A DNA stretch of 9,128 nucleotides. Source: an uncultured Spirochaetaceae bacterium. GTDB taxonomy: Bacteria; Spirochaetota; Spirochaetia; SZUA-6; Bin103. Shown in pieces: positions 1-6,213 of this stretch (the first letter of the stretch is position 1; each line of letters begins with the position of its first letter). Position numbers and translations under genes: made by a program. The stretch covers positions 1 to 9,128 of the forward strand of contig CAJWOB010000074.1 in assembly GCA_913043885.1 (NCBI GenBank), in the 5' to 3' direction. The notes under the pieces are model-generated. The model was not told the origin of the DNA. It saw nothing but the letters and a program-made list of their open reading frames with translations, and made no database searches.

Positions 1-66
1 ATAGATCGGTCATGCACTCACTCTCCGCGAGGCGCCCGTGGTCTCGAGCACCTCGACTAGTTGATC
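1..66. other. No recognisable feature at the left edge
   Basis: The first 66 bases before the stop of the decayed PLP-enzyme gene contain no reading frame, repeat or hairpin that I can support. The stretch may be intergenic or part of a neighbouring gene cut off by the window edge. Confidence 0.4.
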
Positions 67-486
67 TCACGCGGCCGGAGGCGCCAGCGCGGCAACGTCC
101 ACGCTGGCTGCGTGCAGCGGCACCACGTCGGTACTATCACGCAGCAACTTGTAGCCACCACCGGTGACCTTGAGGAAGGTATACTCCCTCGCCGCACCGC
201 GCCGCATGCCACCGCCTGTTGCGGCGATGCCAACGCTACCGCCGCCGCCGGATCGAGATCGCAGCCCTCGACGGTGCGGAACAGGCCGGCGGCCTCCTCT
301 GCCTCGCGATTGGTAACCGAGTACATAGTACCTGAGTTGGCGCGTAGCGCGTCGAACAAGCTGCCAGCGATGGCGTACGGCGGATGACGGTTGCTGAGCA
401 CGTGCGCCTTGATGGTGTCGATCTGGGCAGACCGGTGATGCTGCAATCTGGGATGAACGCGCGCTCGGGTAGATGGCGCTGAGCAA
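67..486 (-). pseudogene. Threonine synthase/cysteate synthase-like PLP enzyme, C-terminal remnant, frameshifted
   Basis: The minus strand carries pieces of the C-terminal part of a fold-type II PLP-dependent enzyme of the threonine synthase/cysteate synthase group. One frame (ORF 446 to 57) reads VLSNRHPPYAIAGSLFDAL, GTMYSVTNREAEEAAGLF and VEGCDLDPAAAVALAS, which is the usual order near the C-terminus of these enzymes. After GAVRRG (near 186-195) the similarity jumps to another frame, which reads EYTFLKVTGGGYKLLRD and VVPLHAASVDVAALAPP and stops at 67. VTGGGY is the expected family motif, so a single-base indel separates the two halves. Farther upstream (up to about 486 or 570) the frame appears to change again, and neither the N-terminal half nor the PLP-lysine region is seen. 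Cysteate synthase makes cysteate from phosphoserine and sulfite; threonine synthase makes threonine from phosphohomoserine. The remnant cannot tell them apart. It is either a decayed gene or poor sequence near a contig end. Confidence 0.6.
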
Positions 487-571
487 CGCCGGCCCGTGGC
501 TCTGGGCGTCGCCGCCCTCGTCGAAGCAGTGCAGTCGGTGGGAATCTGGCCCCTCGTCCCGCAGCTTCTAG
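487..571. other. Unassigned gap between two decayed genes
   Basis: On the minus strand one frame is open from 570 down to the PLP-enzyme remnant, so this may be a further broken part of that gene. I could not match its translation to the family with confidence. No promoter or terminator is evident. Confidence 0.3.
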
Positions 572-1044
572 CAGGCGAAGCAGAGCAAGGTTAGTGCCTC
601 CCGCCGCTGCCCGTCCCTTGCGCCAGCCGCTAAATATCTGAACGATCGGTTCAGTATGACCAGCGGGCGTGCGGCGGCCCTCATCGAGGTCGGCGAGGCT
701 CCCGGCCGCTTCCACACCTACTCCCCAACAAGGAGGCGTTCTACGCCCGCGTACTCGAGCATACGGAGCTCGTCGCCATTCAGCAGACCAAGCGTATGAT
801 CGCCTGCGTGCGGTCTCCTCTCAACCAGCTCAAGGCGCTGTACCGTTTCATCGCCTTCGCACTGCGCCGCAGCCCCCTCTTGCGTTACCGATTCCCGGGC
901 ACGGCACTCCGCCAGCACCCCGATGCGCTACTCAACCAGATCGGCGAGCTGATCGACAGCATCCTGTCGGCAGGAACGCGTCCGCGGCGGCGTGCCCAGA
1001 GCCGTGATCGCCGATTGTCGATCGAAGACATGGACGACGAGTGA
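572..1044 (+). pseudogene. TetR-family transcriptional regulator, frameshifted and C-terminally truncated
   Basis: TetR proteins are dimeric repressors with an N-terminal helix-turn-helix. The frame that includes 656 reads KYLNDRFSMTSGRAAALIEV and then GEAPGRFHTYS (to about 720), matching the end of the TetR DNA-binding domain. At about 720 the match moves to another frame, which reads PNKEAFYARVLEHTELVAI and runs open to TGA at 1042-1044. One lost base in the expected 'YFPNKEAFY' explains the change. The first helix is poorly conserved. The product ends soon after SRDRRLSIEDM, where TetR ligand-binding domains normally have some tens more residues, so the 3' end looks deleted up to the start of era. 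The stop overlaps the era GTG. The left boundary is set by an in-frame stop at 569-571 and no good start codon is seen; ATG 656 would leave only half a helix-turn-helix. Function is probably lost, unless the frameshift is a sequencing error. Confidence 0.7.
638..654. promoter_or_regulatory. Imperfect palindrome, possible TetR operator or chance
   Basis: CTGAACGATCGGTTCAG has 6-bp arms (CTGAAC/GTTCAG) around GATCG. One extra C would make a perfect 18-bp palindrome, and TetR operators are often palindromes of this kind. It lies just before an ATG at 656. However, the same bases also read in frame as part of the TetR helix-turn-helix region (LNDRFS), so it may be coding sequence that happens to be symmetrical. 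Confidence 0.25.
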
Positions 1045-1961
1045 CGCCCGAGCAACCCGCGGTGCGCACCGGCACGGTCGGCATCGTCGGCCGGCCATCG
1101 GTGGGCAAGTCGTCGCTGGTGAACGCGATGTGCGGCGGGCACGTGGCAATCGTCTCTGCGGTTCCCCAGACCACCCGCAGTCGGGTGCGGGGCATCGTCC
1201 ATGCGTCAGGCGGTCAACTCGTGCTGCTCGACACCCCAGGCCTGCACCGCAGCGAGCGAAAGATGAATCTGGTACTGCGCGAGCGGGCCGTCGGTGTGCT
1301 CGACGAGGTGGACGTCCTGCTTGCGGTCTATGACGTATCGCGGCCGTTCGGCGAGGAAGACCGACGGGCCACCGATGTGGCCGCGGCGTTCCAGGGCCCG
1401 TGCGTACGTGCGCTCAACAAGTGCGACCTCTGCAGCGACGCGGAGATCGCGGCATGGCTGGCGGACGCTTCGCTTCCAGCGGAAGCGCAGGTGCCCACCG
1501 CGGGTGTGTCGGCGGTGCGCGGCGACGGCATCGATCAGCTCATCGACGTGTTGCTCGCGCATAGCCCCGAGGGCCCTCGCCTCTACCCCGAGGACATGTA
1601 CACCGACCAGACGCCGGAGTTTCGGGTTGCCGAGGTCATCCGAGAGCAGGCGTTTGCGCGCTGCACCCAAGAGGTCCCCCACGCCCTCTACGTCGAGGTG
1701 GTAGACCTCGAGAACAGGTCGCAGGCCAAGGCCGGCGATCTGCTGTGGGTGCGTGCCACCATCTGGGTGGAGCGCGAATCGCAGGTGGCAATCGTGGTCG
1801 GACGCGGCGGCAGCGGCATCGGCGCCATTAGGCAGCATGCCACCGTCGCGCTGGAGCAGGTGTTCGGCCGCGACGTACGGATCGAGCTGCGGGTAAAGGT
1901 CAAGAAGAACTGGCGCCAGCGCGACGCGATCCTGCGCCGCATCAGCGTCCCTACCGGGTAA
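1041..1961 (+). CDS. era: GTPase Era
   Basis: Era is an essential GTPase that binds 16S rRNA near its 3' end and assists 30S subunit maturation in the cytoplasm. The 306-residue product is full length for the family. The GTPase domain shows G1 GRPSVGKS (17-24), the G2 threonines in PQTTRSR (42-48), G3 DTPG (64-67), G4 NKCD (126-129) and a G5-like SAV (157-159). The C-terminal KH domain follows, with its GxxG loop as GRGG (254-257) and the typical ending VKVKKNWRQRD. I chose GTG 1041, which gives a short leader before GTVGIVGRPS; GTG 1062 is an alternative. There is no strong Shine-Dalgarno sequence. The start overlaps the TGA of the TetR remnant, so translation may be coupled to it. The 3' end overlaps the convergent cobA-hemD gene by 11 nt. 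The usual neighbours, such as rnc or recO, are not in this window. Confidence 0.96.
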   Translation: MTPEQPAVRTGTVGIVGRPSVGKSSLVNAMCGGHVAIVSAVPQTTRSRVRGIVHASGGQLVLLDTPGLHRSERKMNLVLRERAVGVLDEVDVLLAVYDVSRPFGEEDRRATDVAAAFQGPCVRALNKCDLCSDAEIAAWLADASLPAEAQVPTAGVSAVRGDGIDQLIDVLLAHSPEGPRLYPEDMYTDQTPEFRVAEVIREQAFARCTQEVPHALYVEVVDLENRSQAKAGDLLWVRATIWVERESQVAIVVGRGGSGIGAIRQHATVALEQVFGRDVRIELRVKVKKNWRQRDAILRRISVPTG

Positions 1962-3453
1962 CCGCCGCCGCCTTGTTCGCCGAGAGGCCGGCGAGCTCCT
2001 CGATCGCCACCGCGCGTATCCCGCCGAGCAGCTCCGCGACCGCAGCCGCGGTACGCTCGCCCTTCGCGACCAGCACAGCGGCGCGCGGCGCGCGGGAGCC
2101 GTAGACCGCTACGAAGTTGCGGACCGCCGATGGCGACGCGAAGGCGACCGCATCGATAGACGCCAACTCGACGCGCACCAGCCGCTCCGGCGGCGGAAGG
2201 CGCGTATGGTAGGCGACAACCGCGTCCACCTCGCAGCCAGCAGCGCTCAGCATCTTGGCAAAGCTATCGGCGGCAAGATCCGAGTGCGGGTGGAGCACCC
2301 GCGGGGGCGAATGGTTGGCGCCTCGACCGATTGCGTCGAGCAACACCCGCCCCAAGTCCGCGGCCGATTCGTTCGGCGCCACGACATCCGCGCTCAGGCC
2401 GTGGGCCCGAAGCGACGACGCGGTCAGCGGCCCCACCGCCGCCAGGCCGACGCCGGCGAACGACCGTCCGTCTCCCCCGTGCTGCCGTACCGCCATCAGC
2501 AGGGCCTCCACCGCAGCGGCGCTGGTAAACGCCACCCAGTCGTAGTCGGCGGCGCCGGCGGCAATCCGGACGGCACGGTCTACGAGCGGCTGCGGGTCGT
2601 CAGGCGGCAGCGTCTCGACGAGCGGGGTGTGCACCACCTCACCGTAGGGCAGATAGGGCTCGACGCTCCGGCCGGTAACCAGGATCCGCGGAACTCGTGC
2701 CGACCATGGCGGCGAGGCAAGAGGCTCGGCGCCCACCCCGACCACCGCCAGCACCGGTCCTGTCGGCAGGGTCGTGTTCCCGCCTGCCACCTCGGCAACC
2801 GTGGTGTGCAGAAGCCGTTGGTCGGGGAGGCTCACCTGCGCCACGGCGGTGAGCGGCGTGTCGGGTGGCCAGCCAGTGGCCAGCAGCTCGTTGCATAGAT
2901 CGCGACTGCGCCCGCCGCCCATGTAGAGGCACAGCGTGTCGGCCACCGGCAGACCGCTGGCGCCGCTGGCCAGGGGGGCGTGACCGGTGGCGAACGCGAT
3001 GGTGCGCCCGCTGGCGCGGCGGGTAAGGGGCAGCTCTGCGTAGGCGGCGGCCGCCGTCGCAGCGGTCACCCCCGGCACGATGCGGTAGGGAATCGCCAGA
3101 TCGCGCAGCAGGGCCAACTCCTCGGTGATGCGGGCGAACAACATCGGGTCGCCGCCCTTCAGTCGCGCCACCGACAGGCCTCGGTCGGCCAGCGCTGCAT
3201 AGAGCTCCCGCAGCCGAGCCAAGCGTTTGCCGGGCTCGGTATCGCGCAAGGAGTACCGCTCACTGGGGCCGAGGTTGGCCAGGAGGCGGCGATCGACCAG
3301 GTCGTCGTGGATGACAGCGGCGGCGCGCCTGGCGGCCTCCCAGCCATGAACGGTGATGAGACCAGGATCGCCGGGGCCGGCCCCGATAATGGTGACCGTG
3401 CCTCGCTCCGCGCCGCGACCGGTTGCGGCCCTATATGTCGAATCTGATGGCAC
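1951..3453 (-). CDS. cobA-hemD: Fused uroporphyrinogen-III C-methyltransferase / uroporphyrinogen-III synthase (CobA-HemD)
   Basis: This 500-residue protein joins two tetrapyrrole enzymes. The N-terminal CobA/SUMT domain (about 17-245) uses SAM to methylate uroporphyrinogen III to precorrin-2, on the way to siroheme and cobalamin. It shows GAGPGDPGLIT (24-34), ARLKGGDPMLF (96-106), VPGVTAATAAAAYAELPLT (126-144), FATGH and YMGGG (177-181). The C-terminal HemD domain (about 254-495) closes hydroxymethylbilane to uroporphyrinogen III; it begins PRILVTGR and contains VAFTSAAAVEAL and AFASPSAVRNF. Such fusions are known in several phyla and pass the product straight to the next step. The start is GTG 3453, 23 nt inside the upstream Rrf2 gene, which suggests translational coupling; no later in-frame start precedes the SAM-binding motif. 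It is the last gene of the operon and its stop overlaps that of era. No separate siroheme synthase (CysG or MET8-like) domain is present. Confidence 0.94.
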   Translation of the reverse strand: MPSDSTYRAATGRGAERGTVTIIGAGPGDPGLITVHGWEAARRAAAVIHDDLVDRRLLANLGPSERYSLRDTEPGKRLARLRELYAALADRGLSVARLKGGDPMLFARITEELALLRDLAIPYRIVPGVTAATAAAAYAELPLTRRASGRTIAFATGHAPLASGASGLPVADTLCLYMGGGRSRDLCNELLATGWPPDTPLTAVAQVSLPDQRLLHTTVAEVAGGNTTLPTGPVLAVVGVGAEPLASPPWSARVPRILVTGRSVEPYLPYGEVVHTPLVETLPPDDPQPLVDRAVRIAAGAADYDWVAFTSAAAVEALLMAVRQHGGDGRSFAGVGLAAVGPLTASSLRAHGLSADVVAPNESAADLGRVLLDAIGRGANHSPPRVLHPHSDLAADSFAKMLSAAGCEVDAVVAYHTRLPPPERLVRVELASIDAVAFASPSAVRNFVAVYGSRAPRAAVLVAKGERTAAAVAELLGGIRAVAIEELAGLSANKAAAVTR

Positions 3454-3844
3454 TCTCGGCTTGCCGCTTCGCGCTCACCAGGTCGGCGAGCGTGACGCTC
3501 AGGATGTCCGCCACCGCACTCTGCAGCCCTTCCAGCTGGGCGCGCAGCACCTGGTCCGCCCACTCGCCGCTCGCCAGGCTGAGCTCTCCGTCCAGGGAGG
3601 TCAGCACCTCCAGCACCCTGATCGCGGCTGGCTCCCGAGCCAGCGTGTACCCACCCCGGCTACCTCGAAAGCTCTCGACCAGCCCCGCCCGCTTGAGGCT
3701 GACCAGCAGCTGCTCGAGGAACTGGTGCGGTATGTGCTGACCGCTGGCAATGTCGCGGATCTGGCGAGGCCCGGCGCCGGCGTGCAGCGCCAGATCGTAG
3801 GCGGCCTGCAGACCGTAGCGCGCCTTGGCTGAGAGACCGAGCAT
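3431..3844 (-). CDS. Rrf2-family transcriptional regulator, CymR-like (no Fe-S cysteines)
   Basis: The 137-residue protein has the Rrf2 winged helix: LSAKARYGLQAAYDLALHA (4-22), then recognition and wing segments including QFLEQLLVSLKRAGLVES (41-58) and FRGSRGGYTLAREP (59-72). There are no cysteines, so it cannot bind an Fe-S cluster as IscR does. The shape and end of the protein (VADILSVTLADL, then RFDI) resemble CymR, the Bacillus repressor of cysteine and sulfur assimilation genes, which acts with cysteine synthase CysK. The gene lies 11 nt after mnmA and overlaps cobA-hemD; in Bacillus subtilis cymR also sits in the mnmA (trmU) neighbourhood. I chose ATG 3844 because the longer frame to 3940 only adds non-family sequence lying inside mnmA. 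Calling it a cysteine or sulfur regulator is inference; it could sense another signal. Confidence 0.9.
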   Translation of the reverse strand: MLGLSAKARYGLQAAYDLALHAGAGPRQIRDIASGQHIPHQFLEQLLVSLKRAGLVESFRGSRGGYTLAREPAAIRVLEVLTSLDGELSLASGEWADQVLRAQLEGLQSAVADILSVTLADLVSAKRQAESAIRFDI

Positions 3845-3855
3845 AGCCGGGGCTG

Positions 3856-4992
3856 TTACGCCGCCCCTGACAGGGACAGCCCGCGCGCTGCCTGGCCGTG
3901 TCCCGTCGCGCCGGTGGCAATCACGCCACAGCCGAGGCACACCTCGTCTTCGTAGAGGACCGCGTACTGCCCGGGGGCCACGCCCGGCTCCGGCTCATCC
4001 AGCACTACGGTCATCTGATCCGCTCCGGTCTCGCCATTCTCCCCTGCCGCGAGGCGGCCGGGCAGCAGTGCCTCCCCGTGGCGAATGCGGACGGAGAGCG
4101 CTTGGCCGCTCGGCCGCTGCCGCCAGACCACTCTCCCCAGCGGCAGCCGATCGGTTGCCGTCACGTCGCGATCGTGGGACACCCAGACCGTGTTGTCGGC
4201 AACCTCCTTCGCTACCACGTACCATGGCCCACTCCCCAGCCCGAGCCCCTGGCGCTGACCGATGGTGTGGAACCAGTGGCCGCGATGGGTGCCAACCCGG
4301 ACGCCGCTACTCCAGTCGCGAATGGGCCCCTCCTGCTCGCCGAGGTGTGCGGCGACAAAGGCTCGATAGGGGACGTTGCCGAGGAAGCAAATACCCTGAC
4401 TGTCGGGTCGACCGGCACTCGGCAGGTCGAGGGCCGCTGCCTCGTCGCGCACCGCGGACTTGGGCTCGTCGCCAAGGGGGAACCACACACGGGCCAACTG
4501 ACTCGGGGTAATCGCCGCCAGGAAGTAGGTCTGATCCTTCACCGGGTCACGACCGCGGAGCAGCTGCCAGCGACCCGCCGCGCCACGAAGATCCCCGGCG
4601 GGACCGCGTCGACGGCGCGCGTAGTGACCGGTGACGATGCAATCGTAGTCGCCTCCCCAGCGGTCGGCGAAAGCGCCGAGCTTGATGTAGCGGTTGCAGC
4701 GGAGATCTGGGCTTGGTGTGTGCCCGCGGCGCAGCTCTGCCAGTGTGTGCGCCACCACCTCGCGGTGGTACTCCTGCTGCAGCGGCACCACCTCCAGCGG
4801 CACGCCGTAGCGGGCACAGGCGGCCCGGGCGAAGGCGAGGTCCTCCTCCCACGGGCAGTTGCCCAGGAAGCGGAGCTCCTCCTCCAGCCAGATCTTGAGG
4901 TAGAAGGCAGTGACCCGGTGGCCGGCCCGGCAGGCCCGCGCCAGCGCTACCGAGCTGTCCACGCCACCGGACAGGAGCGCGGCAACTCTCAT
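3856..4992 (-). CDS. mnmA: tRNA-specific 2-thiouridylase MnmA (plant/chlamydia-like subtype)
   Basis: MnmA uses ATP and a persulfide sulfur to convert U34 to 2-thiouridine in the anticodons of Lys, Glu and Gln tRNAs. The 378-residue product has the PP-loop SGGVDSS (8-14), the first catalytic motif SPDLRCN with Asp96 and Cys99, TGHYARR (121-127), KDQTYFL (152-158), the second catalytic Cys202 in DSQGICFLG, and HTIGQRQGLGLG (242-253), followed by the C-terminal beta-barrel region. Residues 33-52 (KIWLEEELRFLGNCPWEEDL) replace the usual short segment after the first strand; I know this longer form from plastid and some bacterial MnmA proteins. The start is ATG 4992, immediately before the PP-loop as expected; the Shine-Dalgarno is weak. 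It lies 33 nt after the peroxiredoxin gene and 11 nt before the Rrf2 gene. A sulfur donor such as IscS or the Tus proteins is not encoded in the window. Confidence 0.96.
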   Translation of the reverse strand: MRVAALLSGGVDSSVALARACRAGHRVTAFYLKIWLEEELRFLGNCPWEEDLAFARAACARYGVPLEVVPLQQEYHREVVAHTLAELRRGHTPSPDLRCNRYIKLGAFADRWGGDYDCIVTGHYARRRRGPAGDLRGAAGRWQLLRGRDPVKDQTYFLAAITPSQLARVWFPLGDEPKSAVRDEAAALDLPSAGRPDSQGICFLGNVPYRAFVAAHLGEQEGPIRDWSSGVRVGTHRGHWFHTIGQRQGLGLGSGPWYVVAKEVADNTVWVSHDRDVTATDRLPLGRVVWRQRPSGQALSVRIRHGEALLPGRLAAGENGETGADQMTVVLDEPEPGVAPGQYAVLYEDEVCLGCGVIATGATGHGQAARGLSLSGAA

Positions 4993-5025
4993 GCTCGACG
5001 TGGGCGCCCGAGCGGCGCCACCCGG

Positions 5026-5481
5026 CTAGGCGCCCGCCACCGCCTTGGGAACGGTGTCCTCCGGCTTGACGCCGTACCACACCCCCTCGAGCTTGCCCTT
5101 TTCGTCCACGAGGAAAGAGGAGCGGTTGATACCCATGTAGGTGCGACCGTAGTTCTTCTTCTCCACCCACACGCCGTATGCCTCGGCCATCGTCTTCTCG
5201 GTGTCGCACAGCAGTGGGAAGCCAAGGGTGAACTTCTCATCGAACTTGCCCTGGGCATCCGCACCGTCCGGGCTCACCCCGACGACGTCCATGTCCAGGC
5301 CGGCGAGCTCACTCTTGGCGTCGCGCACCGCGCAGCTCTGGCGGGTGCATCCCGGCGTATCCGCCTTCGGATAGAAGTAGATCAGCAGCTTGCGGCCGGC
5401 GTACGCCTCCAGCGAATGGGAGGCTCCCGACTGATCGGACAGCGAGAATGCGGGCGCAGAATCCCCTACCTTCAGTTTCAT
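5026..5481 (-). CDS. bcp: Thioredoxin-dependent peroxiredoxin, BCP/PrxQ type
   Basis: This 151-residue cytoplasmic peroxidase reduces hydrogen peroxide and organic hydroperoxides with electrons from thioredoxin. The thioredoxin fold opens with VGDSAPAFSLSDQSG. The active site YPKADTPGCTRQSC carries peroxidatic Cys45 and, five residues later, Cys50, the arrangement of atypical 2-Cys PrxQ/BCP enzymes. GVSPDG and INRSSFLVDEKGKL, with the conserved Arg120, are also present. The start is ATG 5481; the longer frame to 5592 is an arginine-rich shadow inside rpiA. AGGGGAATAGGT just upstream gives a good Shine-Dalgarno. The start lies 2 nt after the rpiA stop, so the two are probably translationally coupled. 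An extra Cys92 is present and its role is unknown. Confidence 0.95.
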   Translation of the reverse strand: MKLKVGDSAPAFSLSDQSGASHSLEAYAGRKLLIYFYPKADTPGCTRQSCAVRDAKSELAGLDMDVVGVSPDGADAQGKFDEKFTLGFPLLCDTEKTMAEAYGVWVEKKNYGRTYMGINRSSFLVDEKGKLEGVWYGVKPEDTVPKAVAGA

Positions 5482-5483
5482 AC

Positions 5484-6191
5484 CTATTCCCCTGGCTGCG
5501 TGGAGTGCGTCACCGCCCCGTCCTCGGCGACGATGACGTCGGTGGCGACGTCGACGACTATACCGCACTCGACGACGCCGGGGATAGCACATAGGTCCCG
5601 CTCGAGCGCGACCGCGTCGATCGGCTCAGTGGTTCGTATGTCGAGCAGCAGATTGCCGTGATCGGTTACCACCGGCCCCGACTTGCGCTCGGCAGCGCGC
5701 AGCGTCACATCGAACCCCAGCGACTCCAGCTTGGCGCTGACGGTGAGGCGCGCCGCCGGTACCACTTCGAGTGGGATCGGCGCCCGCTCCCCTACCCGGG
5801 CCACCCGCTTGGATCCGTCGGCGATGATCACCACCCTCTCGGCGGCGGAGAACACGATCTTCTCGCCCAGAAGCGCGCCGCCGCCACCCTTGACCAGCTC
5901 CCAGCCGGGCCCGATCTCGTCCGCACCGTCGATGGCGATGTCCAGCGCACCATCTATGTCGGCGTCGTTCAGCTGGCGCAGCGGCAGGCGCCACTCCCGC
6001 GCCAGTAGCTCCGTGCCGAAGCTGGTGGCGACAAACCTCGCCCCGCTGAGGCCCCCCTCCGCCATGCGCTCGCCCAGGCCGGCAATCAGGTAGCCGGCCG
6101 TGCTGCCGGTACCGAGGCCCACCTTCATACCGTCCTCGACCAGCGCCGCGGCCGCCTGAGCCGCCGCTCGCTTGTCCGACTCGCTACTCAT
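5484..6191 (-). CDS. rpiA: Ribose-5-phosphate isomerase A
   Basis: RpiA interconverts ribose 5-phosphate and ribulose 5-phosphate in the non-oxidative pentose phosphate pathway. The 235-residue product is near the usual length (about 220-230). It has the phosphate-binding GLGTGSTAGYLI (25-36), the catalytic DIAIDGADEI (84-93), KGGGGALLGEKIV (101-113) with the likely general base Glu110, ADGSKRVARVG (124-134) and PIPLEVVP (138-145). The start is ATG 6191, with an AGGA about 10 nt upstream as a modest ribosome-binding site. It follows lysS by 22 nt and precedes bcp by 2 nt, within the same likely operon. I see no missing motif or frameshift. Confidence 0.96.
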   Translation of the reverse strand: MSSESDKRAAAQAAAALVEDGMKVGLGTGSTAGYLIAGLGERMAEGGLSGARFVATSFGTELLAREWRLPLRQLNDADIDGALDIAIDGADEIGPGWELVKGGGGALLGEKIVFSAAERVVIIADGSKRVARVGERAPIPLEVVPAARLTVSAKLESLGFDVTLRAAERKSGPVVTDHGNLLLDIRTTEPIDAVALERDLCAIPGVVECGIVVDVATDVIVAEDGAVTHSTQPGE

Positions 6192-6213
6192 CCGGATCGC
6201 ATCCTATTACCAC

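Noticed and set aside
1206..1838. A 210-residue minus-strand frame inside era
   Set aside because: Antisense to the conserved GTPase and KH domains; the translation is rich in His, Arg and Ala without domains.
2206..2898. A 230-residue plus-strand frame inside cobA-hemD
   Set aside because: Antisense shadow of a fusion gene whose both domains are well supported.
3845..3940. N-terminal extension of the Rrf2 protein up to 3940
   Set aside because: The extra residues overlap the 3' end of mnmA and do not resemble the family, which starts directly before the LSAKARYGL segment encoded from ATG 3844.
5482..5592. N-terminal extension of the peroxiredoxin up to 5592
   Set aside because: It is an arginine-rich translation of rpiA in another frame; ATG 5481 has a good Shine-Dalgarno and fits the family start.
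3898..5661. A 587-residue open frame on the plus strand
   Set aside because: It runs antisense to mnmA, bcp and the end of rpiA, all with clear family motifs. Its translation has no recognisable domain; such long frames are common opposite GC-rich genes.
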